Under the pieces are notes generated by a model that ran no database searches, was not told where the DNA came from, and worked only from the letters and a program-made list of their open reading frames with translations. This document shows, piece after piece, positions 6,620 through 11,985 of a stretch of 11,985 nt of DNA. This stretch comes from Deltaproteobacteria bacterium RBG_16_54_11 (lineage in GTDB: Bacteria > Desulfobacterota > B13-G15 > RBG-16-54-18). Position 1 is the stretch's first letter, and each line of letters starts with the position of its first letter. The position numbers were made by a program, and so were the translations under genes. Location of the stretch: contig MGQS01000088.1 of assembly GCA_001797905.1 (NCBI GenBank), positions 14,483-26,467 of the forward strand, read 5' to 3'.

Positions 6620-7459
6620 TTAATCTTCCCCCACCTTTCGCAGTATCTGCAATACAGCCTCATTCCATCCCTCGGGGCCAATCCCTCTGGTTGGAAATGG
6701 CTCTTTAAGCTGTCTTAAAACCCTCTCCTCATATCTTCCAGTTGGTAACTTCACCACAACCGGGAGATCGACCTCCAAGAGCAGAGGCAAATCATTCAAA
6801 CTATCTCCAATGCCTATAGAGATTGTTTTTTTCTTCCATTCCTTTTCATACATCTTTTTCAGCAGCCTCGCAGCCTTCCCCTTATCGTTCTCCCCCGTAA
6901 GATGGAAAAGCCTTCCACCTTTAACCATATGCAGCGCGGCCTTGGAAAATTCTTTTTCCATACCTCTTAAAATCTTCCCATCAGGTGAAGTCACAAAATA
7001 AAAGGGCTCGTCATATTCCCTTTTCTTTGATAGACGTGCTTCCTTCAAATGCAAGCCGTACTTTTTATGTATCTCTTGTGCGCTCATATCTCCGAACCCT
7101 TTGATTTCTTGATTGAATCTTCCGGCGATCTCCGTGAGCTTTTCCCTCAGGATTGGATACGGTGTCCCCAGCTCCTTAATAAAATAGCCATTTCTCTCCT
7201 TCAGGCCGGTGATCATCGTTTTAAAATAATTTTTAGGGATGAAGATTGCCCCGCCGTTCTCTGATATGAAAGGGTGGCGGTTTCTTATTTTCTTTTGATA
7301 AACCTCTATCTCCGCCCTGGTCTTGCTGGTGCAGATTATCAGTGGGATTTCCCTCTTTCTTATCTGCCGCAAGGCAGGCAGCGCTTTTCCGTAAGAGTAT
7401 GTGTGGTAATCGAGTAATGTCCCATCTAAGTCCGTGAATATCAATACCCTTTTTTTCAT
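6620..7459 (-). CDS. mpgP: HAD-IIB phosphatase, mannosyl-/glucosyl-3-phosphoglycerate phosphatase family
   Basis: This cytosolic HAD phosphatase should remove the phosphate from a glycosyl-3-phosphoglycerate to give glycosylglycerate, a compatible solute. The 279 residues show all HAD motifs: DLDGTLLD (10-17, nucleophile Asp10 and Asp12), TSKTR (44-48), Lys193 in LTGENDKGKA, and GDSLNDLPLL (218-227). The MPGP family marks ENGGAIF (67-73), GRLFHLTGEN (182-191) and GPEGWNEAV (261-269) are present. Family members are known to act on both mannosyl and glucosyl forms. With gpgS in the same operon and no mannosyl-3-phosphoglycerate synthase in view, the glucosyl substrate is favoured. An AAGGG abuts the ATG directly, too close to act normally. 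Translation may therefore depend on reinitiation after the upstream gene, which stops six bases earlier. Confidence 0.88.
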   Translation of the reverse strand: MKKRVLIFTDLDGTLLDYHTYSYGKALPALRQIRKREIPLIICTSKTRAEIEVYQKKIRNRHPFISENGGAIFIPKNYFKTMITGLKERNGYFIKELGTPYPILREKLTEIAGRFNQEIKGFGDMSAQEIHKKYGLHLKEARLSKKREYDEPFYFVTSPDGKILRGMEKEFSKAALHMVKGGRLFHLTGENDKGKAARLLKKMYEKEWKKKTISIGIGDSLNDLPLLLEVDLPVVVKLPTGRYEERVLRQLKEPFPTRGIGPEGWNEAVLQILRKVGED

Positions 7460-7465
7460 CCCTTG

Positions 7466-8173
7466 TTAGATATGGGTAAATTCATCCGGCTTTTTCTTCG
7501 ACTTCTCAGCGGTCTTAGCCTTCTTCTCCAGAAAATCCTTTGCCATATCCCTTCCACCAAGGCCGAAGGCAAGGGCTAAAGCCAGGACCACGCCTCCGAG
7601 CAGTATGGCATAGGTAATCATCATAACCCCTTTCGCGATGCCGAGCTGCTCGATTCCCATGGTTACAAATAATATAAGGATCATGAAGTGAACCGCTAAG
7701 GAAATGGGCTTGGCTGATTTTACCTGCGCATTCACCAATGCGATCAATAGTGCCCGTGCCGTAAACTTTGCAAGAAAGTATCCAAAGATCAGTACTAAAA
7801 CCGCTATGAAAAAACGTGGAAGATAGAGTACAAACGACGATGTAAGCTCATTTACCACCTGAACATTCAAGGCGCTCAAGCTCAGAATGATGACCAGGAA
7901 GATCACGAGCCAGTAAACGATTAATTTGAATATATCCGAAGGGGACCGCCGCACATTTGCCCTCGCAAGGGCCGTAGACAATCCTATGCGATCGCACAGG
8001 TCTTCGAAGCGGATGATCTTCAGGAGTCTGCCCAAAAGAAATTTTGCAACCCAGGCGAAGATAAAGCCAAGGACCAGGATCAAAATAACCTCAAGTATCT
8101 TGGGGGCTATACCCTCAAGCCTTTCCCAAAAAAGGATAAATGGGCCGGACAATGATAATGATAGTGTCATCAT
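7466..8173 (-). CDS. small membrane protein of the MscS-associated TM-helix family
   Basis: This 235-residue inner-membrane protein has about five predicted helices, near residues 25-51, 82-102, 115-138, 155-175 and 180-206. The pattern PKILEVILILVLGFIFAWVAKFLLGRLL near the start matches the conserved TM helix found beside or within small-conductance mechanosensitive channels. So does the repeated YLPRFFIAVLVLIFGYFLAKF, with the closing AFGLGGRDMAKDFLE. The beta-domain and vestibule of true MscS are absent, and the protein ends in a lysine-rich tail. A passive or regulated channel for ions or solutes is plausible but unproven. ATG 8173 was chosen over the longer frame from 8233 because AAGGAG precedes it by five bases and it overlaps the upstream stop as ATGA. 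Confidence 0.72.
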   Translation of the reverse strand: MMTLSLSLSGPFILFWERLEGIAPKILEVILILVLGFIFAWVAKFLLGRLLKIIRFEDLCDRIGLSTALARANVRRSPSDIFKLIVYWLVIFLVIILSLSALNVQVVNELTSSFVLYLPRFFIAVLVLIFGYFLAKFTARALLIALVNAQVKSAKPISLAVHFMILILFVTMGIEQLGIAKGVMMITYAILLGGVVLALALAFGLGGRDMAKDFLEKKAKTAEKSKKKPDEFTHI

Positions 8174-9444
8174 AGTCGCTCCTTTTCGAAATGAGATAAA
8201 AAATATGGTTTTTGCTTTTCGAACTCCAGGCATAGCCTTTCAATCTCATTTTCCACCTCTACAGAAGTGCTCTCGAGATTCTCGTTTACGAATGCAGCGG
8301 TGCGTCCGAGATAGAGCGGGGTAAGAGAGCCTAAGATGTGATGCCTGGATATAACGCTTTTGTGATAGGCTAAGGCGAATTCATATATTATTCTCACCCA
8401 GAGCTTTTTGGGAAATCTGAATTCAAGTATATTGGACTTTGCGAGTTTTCTCAATTGAGTAAGAACATCGGGAGAGAGGAACTTCTCCCAGACGGTGCTC
8501 AGGTCCGAGATCCCCTGGTTGAAACCCTCTACCATCCTCTCTAAGTTGACCTTTACCGGATCCGTGCTAACCTCGAATTTGAACCCGAATTCAGGCACGG
8601 CGTCGGAATGGGTAACCCGCGCCCAAATAGCATAGTATCTTTCCATAAGGTTGAAAACCGATCCCGCCACCTGTACCATCATGGAGGAGAGGTCTGCTCC
8701 CGGATCCTTATGGTCGTGTATCTTTGCTCCCAAAAAAGATTGGCAAACCTTAAAACCGCTGGCCACTGCGGTAGTAGTCATCCAGATATCTATGCCGAAT
8801 CTGGCAACGTCGGTGGTGTAGATTTCCTTATCTTTCAAAAAATGAGATACTAGATTTTTGGAGATGCCGAATTCGCCGCCGATCGGCTGCCGTATCCTTT
8901 TCCCATAGAGGGCACGCGTAAGCGGATAGACAATGGAGTTGGTGATAGTCCCATCATATTTATGTCGCTGATATAAGGGGGCGACAAAATCGAACCCATG
9001 TGATACGACCGGCTCAAGGAGTCCTTCCACCCATTCCGGGGTGATGCTCCTCAAATCTGAGTCCACAACCGCACAGGCCTTAGCCTCAAGACGAGAGGCG
9101 ATCTCAAATATGGTGTGAAAAGCGCTGCCCTTCCCGGGGATACCATGGTACGGTGTGACTATCTTATGCACCGGATAGCGGGGATGCTCGATTAAGATAG
9201 CGCTAAAATCCTCCACTACGGTATCCTTGACAATATCCAAGGTCCCATCGTTTGATCCCCCATCGGAATTGACAATGACGCACCGATACTGAGCGAAATG
9301 TTTTGCCAGGCCGGCTGATACCGCCTTGATAACATGCGCTATGGTGCGGGAGTTGTTGTAACTGGGTATGCCGACAACGATATCGGCATTCTTGTATTCT
9401 TTTACCCTTTTTTTTGTTTCTTTACTTAATATGCTTCTGGGCAT
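8170..9444 (-). CDS. GT-A fold glycosyltransferase (family 2-like), probable solute-pathway enzyme
   Basis: This is a 424-residue inverting- or retaining-type GT-A enzyme without membrane helices, so probably cytosolic. The nucleotide-sugar domain shows IVVGIPSYNNSRTI (22-35), NSDGGSNDGT (59-68), GIPGKGSA (101-108) and a DSD metal motif at 128-130. An acceptor-side region with GGEFGI follows. The last 170 residues are helical and match no domain I know. The GKG and DxD layout resembles GpgS and other enzymes of glycerate-based solutes. Candidates from described chemistry are glucosylglycerate synthase (Ggs, direct transfer to D-glycerate) and mannosylglucosyl-3-phosphoglycerate synthase (MggA, second sugar); sequence alone does not decide. 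It starts five bases after the glycerate kinase stop and overlaps the next gene by four bases. An A8 run lies near its 5' end. Confidence 0.75.
   Translation of the reverse strand: MPRSILSKETKKRVKEYKNADIVVGIPSYNNSRTIAHVIKAVSAGLAKHFAQYRCVIVNSDGGSNDGTLDIVKDTVVEDFSAILIEHPRYPVHKIVTPYHGIPGKGSAFHTIFEIASRLEAKACAVVDSDLRSITPEWVEGLLEPVVSHGFDFVAPLYQRHKYDGTITNSIVYPLTRALYGKRIRQPIGGEFGISKNLVSHFLKDKEIYTTDVARFGIDIWMTTTAVASGFKVCQSFLGAKIHDHKDPGADLSSMMVQVAGSVFNLMERYYAIWARVTHSDAVPEFGFKFEVSTDPVKVNLERMVEGFNQGISDLSTVWEKFLSPDVLTQLRKLAKSNILEFRFPKKLWVRIIYEFALAYHKSVISRHHILGSLTPLYLGRTAAFVNENLESTSVEVENEIERLCLEFEKQKPYFLSHFEKERL
8179..8184 (-). promoter_or_regulatory. ribosome binding site that sets the TM-helix protein start
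   Basis: Read on the minus strand, AAGGAG lies five bases before ATG 8173 and eight before a second ATG at 8170. It sits inside the 3' end of the glycosyltransferase gene, which supports translational coupling and argues against the longer frame beginning at 8233. Confidence 0.7.
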
Positions 9445-9449
9445 AAGCG

Positions 9450-10775
9450 TTATCCGACGAGCATTATATGGATATCCATAACATTGGTATTCGTTGGTCC
9501 TATCTTTACCAGATCACCCAATTTCTCAAAGAAGCGATAAGAATCGTTTCTTCCCAGATAATCTTCAGGGTCAAGATGCATCTTTTTTGCGCGGGAGACT
9601 GTAAAGCCATCGCCCATGGCGCCGCAGGCGTCTGTGGGCCCGTCTATCCCGTCGGTGTTCATACTGGAAATAACCACATCTTTTAACCCCTCGATTTGAA
9701 TGGAAGCAGCCAGGACGAACTCCTGATTCCTCCCCCCTTTTCCTTCCCCTTTGACTACAACGGTGGTCTCGCCGCCGGAGACGACACAGGCCGGAGGAGG
9801 AGGCTTGCTTTTTCCCTGCCTTATTTCCTTGGCCAGAAGGGCGTGTTCTTCTGCGGCCTTCCTCGTATCACCGGATATGGCGGAAGACAAAAGGAGCGTA
9901 TTAAACCCCAACGCCTTTGCCTTGGTTTCCGCCTCTTTCAAGGCCAAGAAATTCGAGCCTATAATTACATTCTCGACCCTTGCCAAAACAGGATCACCCG
10001 GTTTTACAGTTTCATTTTCCCCTCGACCCCTGTTTGTTTGCAGAAAAAGTTTTATCGGGTTAGGGATCCTCTCCATCAGGTTATATCTATTGAGGATCTC
10101 AAAACAGTCCTCGAAAGTAGTGGGGTCCGGTGCCGTGGGACCTGAGGCGATTGAATCAATCCGATCACCGATGACGTCTGATACTATCAAAGAAACCGTC
10201 TGGGCGGGAAAGGCTGCTTTTGCCAGCCTTCCGCCTTTAACCCGTGATACGTGTTTCCGGATGGTATTTATCTCATCTATGGTAGCCCCGCACTCTAAAA
10301 GTAGCTGAGTCATGTTTTTCTTATCTTCTAAACTTATCCCTTCGTAGGGAGAAACCAAGAGAGCGGACCCGCCACCTGATATCAGGCAGAGCACAAGATC
10401 ATCTTCCCCTGCCTGAGCAATGGTTTCCATGATCCGTTCGGTGCCCTTAGCCCCTTCTGCATCGGGAAGAGGATGCCCGCCGCGATAAAGCTTTATCCTT
10501 TCGAGCGAGACCTTTGGACCTTTTTTTATAATTATCACCCCGTGGTCGATCCTGCCCTTGAGAACCTCCTCCGTAGCTTGAGCCATCAAGGCAGAGGCCT
10601 TCCCTGCGCCCACGACTACGATCTTGCCGATATCCTTTATTTTTTTTCTAAAATCTCCAGCTGAGAAAACGCCTTCTTCTACCTTCAAAAATCTTTTGAC
10701 ACATCCCTTTGGATCTGCCCCTTTCAAAGAGGCTTGAAAAATTGACAAGGCTTTCCCCCTCAGAACAGCTTCCAT
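9450..10775 (-). CDS. glycerate 2-kinase (DUF4147/MOFRL type)
   Basis: The enzyme phosphorylates D-glycerate with ATP, giving 2-phosphoglycerate, in the cytosol. The 441 residues cover both domains of class II glycerate kinases. The N-terminal domain has VVGAGKAS (54-61, Lys59), RGGHPLPD (98-105), SGGGSALL (133-140) and VSDVIGD (198-204). The C-terminal MOFRL domain has SGGETTV (333-339), GKGGRNQE (345-352), TDGIDGPTDACGA (374-386) and GPTNTNVMDI (427-436). Relatives are sometimes misnamed hydroxypyruvate reductase (TtuD). In this operon it could salvage glycerate released when glycosylglycerate is broken down. It could also feed 2-phosphoglycerate towards the 3-phosphoglycerate used by GpgS. 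It starts 28 bases after gpgS with a weak AGAAG ribosome site. Confidence 0.92.
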   Translation of the reverse strand: MEAVLRGKALSIFQASLKGADPKGCVKRFLKVEEGVFSAGDFRKKIKDIGKIVVVGAGKASALMAQATEEVLKGRIDHGVIIIKKGPKVSLERIKLYRGGHPLPDAEGAKGTERIMETIAQAGEDDLVLCLISGGGSALLVSPYEGISLEDKKNMTQLLLECGATIDEINTIRKHVSRVKGGRLAKAAFPAQTVSLIVSDVIGDRIDSIASGPTAPDPTTFEDCFEILNRYNLMERIPNPIKLFLQTNRGRGENETVKPGDPVLARVENVIIGSNFLALKEAETKAKALGFNTLLLSSAISGDTRKAAEEHALLAKEIRQGKSKPPPPACVVSGGETTVVVKGEGKGGRNQEFVLAASIQIEGLKDVVISSMNTDGIDGPTDACGAMGDGFTVSRAKKMHLDPEDYLGRNDSYRFFEKLGDLVKIGPTNTNVMDIHIMLVG

Positions 10776-10803
10776 TGAGTCATCTTCTATTTTCTGGTTT
10801 AGA

Positions 10804-11985
10804 TTACTTGTTATCCTCTGCCACCGCTTCCTTGAGCTTTTCTAAAAAATCTGGAATGGCCGAGGTAACCCTGTTCCAATTAGGTATCTCAGGGGAGCCG
10901 AGGGGGTCCTTTAAAAAATCATCCCCCGCGATCCTGATTCCCTGTAGGAAGGTCTCAACCGCTGTCCCCTCAGCATGGCGGTCGAAAAATAGTTTGTTGA
11001 TCGCGGCATCGTCTTCATATTTTTTTATTGTATCCTGAGCAGTCCTCAGATAGGTTCCAGCCAAGGTCCTGAGAAGACCGTCTGAGATGATCACCCCTTC
11101 CTGGGAGATGGTTCTGAACAAGGATTTCGTAATATCGATACACATCTTCAAAAGCCCCGAGGTCGGATCAGCGGGGGAAAGGTCCTGGTGTTTGTGTTCA
11201 TAGCTCTCTATTAAGTCAACCTGGCAGATCCTCTTGGGCACACAGTTCCTATACACTTCCGCCAAAATTCCCATCTCCAAGCCCCAGTCACTCGGTATAC
11301 GGGTAACCCGAGCTAAATCCAAATCCAGGCTGAACTCACCGGCTAAGGGGTAGCGAAAACTATCCAAATACACCAGAAAAGTATGGTAACCGACAATCTT
11401 CTGTAAGGCGCGGATAAGGGGGGTAAAGTAGAGTCGCGTGACCCTCCCATACATCCGATCGGTTACCCTGGAATAAAAACCCTTGCAGAACTCATACCCC
11501 AAGTTTGGATTTGCCATGGGGTAGCAGAGACGAGCTAAAAAATCACGGTTGTAGTTGACGATATCACAATCGTGCAAGACGATGACATCGCTCTTCTCGT
11601 TGGCGATAACATAGCCAAAGGCGATCCATACCGATCTTCCCTTGCCATCCTCTCCTAAAGGGAGGTTGTTTTCTTCCAGCAGCTTATAGAGGTCGCCGAT
11701 ACGAGAACCAGAGCTCCAGACGATATCAATATTTAGACCAAGGTCTGTCAGGGTCTTTTTAGCGCTCCTGAACTCCATGGCATCGGTTCTATTCATCACC
11801 AGCACGATCTCATTCAGATAGCCGACGTCTTTCAACTGCCGAAGTATCCGGGGTAAGGCCTTCCCTTCAAACTCCGCGTAGACCGCGGGAAGGATAAGCG
11901 CTACAGGTCTGAGTCTCTGGTGCCTCTTTAACTCAAGCTCCAGAGATTCAAGGTCTCGGTGACCTAACCTGTGCAAGGTGGAGAT
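10804..11985 (-). CDS. gpgS: glucosyl-3-phosphoglycerate synthase (5' end beyond window)
   Basis: This retaining GT81-family enzyme transfers glucose from an NDP-glucose to 3-phosphoglycerate, the first step to glucosylglycerate. Counting from the TTG at 11976, motifs are LILPAVYAEFEGKALPRI (27-44), GKGRSVW (111-117), the DCD metal motif (136-138), PLAGEFSLD (210-218) and PSDWGLEMGILAEVYRN (228-244). A histidine-rich EHKHQDL (260-266) is likely to hold the metal-binding His. The frame stays open to the window edge, adding I-S-T before the TTG. Homologues I recall begin about ten residues before a similar TLHRLG motif, so the start is missing and the TTG is probably internal. The C-terminal part, roughly 100 residues beyond the catalytic core, is helical and typical of the longer bacterial forms. 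It is the first visible gene of the osmolyte operon. Confidence 0.9.
   Translation of the reverse strand: MSTLHRLGHRDLESLELELKRHQRLRPVALILPAVYAEFEGKALPRILRQLKDVGYLNEIVLVMNRTDAMEFRSAKKTLTDLGLNIDIVWSSGSRIGDLYKLLEENNLPLGEDGKGRSVWIAFGYVIANEKSDVIVLHDCDIVNYNRDFLARLCYPMANPNLGYEFCKGFYSRVTDRMYGRVTRLYFTPLIRALQKIVGYHTFLVYLDSFRYPLAGEFSLDLDLARVTRIPSDWGLEMGILAEVYRNCVPKRICQVDLIESYEHKHQDLSPADPTSGLLKMCIDITKSLFRTISQEGVIISDGLLRTLAGTYLRTAQDTIKKYEDDAAINKLFFDRHAEGTAVETFLQGIRIAGDDFLKDPLGSPEIPNWNRVTSAIPDFLEKLKEAVAEDNK

Noticed and set aside
6620..7459. Annotation of the HAD protein as strictly a mannosyl-3-phosphoglycerate phosphatase in a mannosylglycerate pathway
   Set aside because: No mannosyl-3-phosphoglycerate synthase is present in the window and gpgS is. 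The family acts on both substrates, so a glucosyl substrate is at least as likely.
8174..8233. Longer N-terminus for the TM-helix protein starting at 8233
   Set aside because: The added 20 residues overlap the 3' end of the glycosyltransferase gene, have no ribosome site, and are made unnecessary by the well-placed AAGGAG before ATG 8173.
9408..9415. A8 homopolymer (T8 on the plus strand) near the 5' end of the glycosyltransferase gene, as a phase-variation or frameshift site
   Set aside because: The run encodes ordinary lysines, similar A-runs occur in mpgP and the kinase, and the frame is intact. Nothing further supports slippage.
9751..10308. 185-codon plus-strand frame within the glycerate kinase gene
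   Set aside because: It lies antisense to conserved MOFRL and DUF4147 motifs, has no ribosome site and resembles no known protein.

Overview
The window reads as ordinary bacterial chromosome, tightly packed and with middling GC. It holds two gene blocks that face each other. A TatT-type TRAP transporter, a glucosyl-3-phosphoglycerate synthase cluster and a long-form transaldolase together suggest a Gram-negative anaerobe of the Desulfobacterota (deltaproteobacterial) kind. This is a guess from gene content, not from a marker gene. No mobile element, CRISPR array, tRNA or rRNA was seen.

Left block, plus strand. After a 238-base leader with a likely sigma-70 promoter come four overlapping or closely spaced genes: a TPR-like T component (tatT), a periplasmic solute-binding P subunit, the small Q permease and the large M permease. 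Together they form a complete TPR-protein-associated TRAP transporter (TPAT). The arginine that normally binds the substrate carboxylate in P subunits appears to be a tryptophan here, so the ligand may not be a simple carboxylate. A structured 157-base gap with a hairpin and a possible 11-codon leader ORF separates this operon from a transaldolase gene (tal), whose true start is probably a GTG inside the longest reading frame.

Right block, minus strand, reading leftward from the right edge: gpgS (its first codons lie beyond the window), a MOFRL-type glycerate 2-kinase, a second GT-A-fold glycosyltransferase of unknown acceptor, a small polytopic protein of the MscS-associated TM-helix family, an HAD phosphatase of the mannosyl-3-phosphoglycerate phosphatase family (mpgP), and a CitMHS/NhaD-like ion antiporter. 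Gaps run from a 4-base overlap to 28 bases, so this is probably one operon.

The likely theme of the right block is a compatible solute built on glycerate. GpgS joins glucose to 3-phosphoglycerate and the HAD enzyme removes the phosphate to give glucosylglycerate. The second glycosyltransferase may add another sugar or make the solute by a direct route. The glycerate kinase could return freed glycerate to glycolysis. The TM-helix protein and the antiporter are plausible membrane partners in osmotic adjustment. The pairing of a second glycosyltransferase, a glycerate kinase and two membrane proteins with gpgS and mpgP is the most interesting feature of the window.
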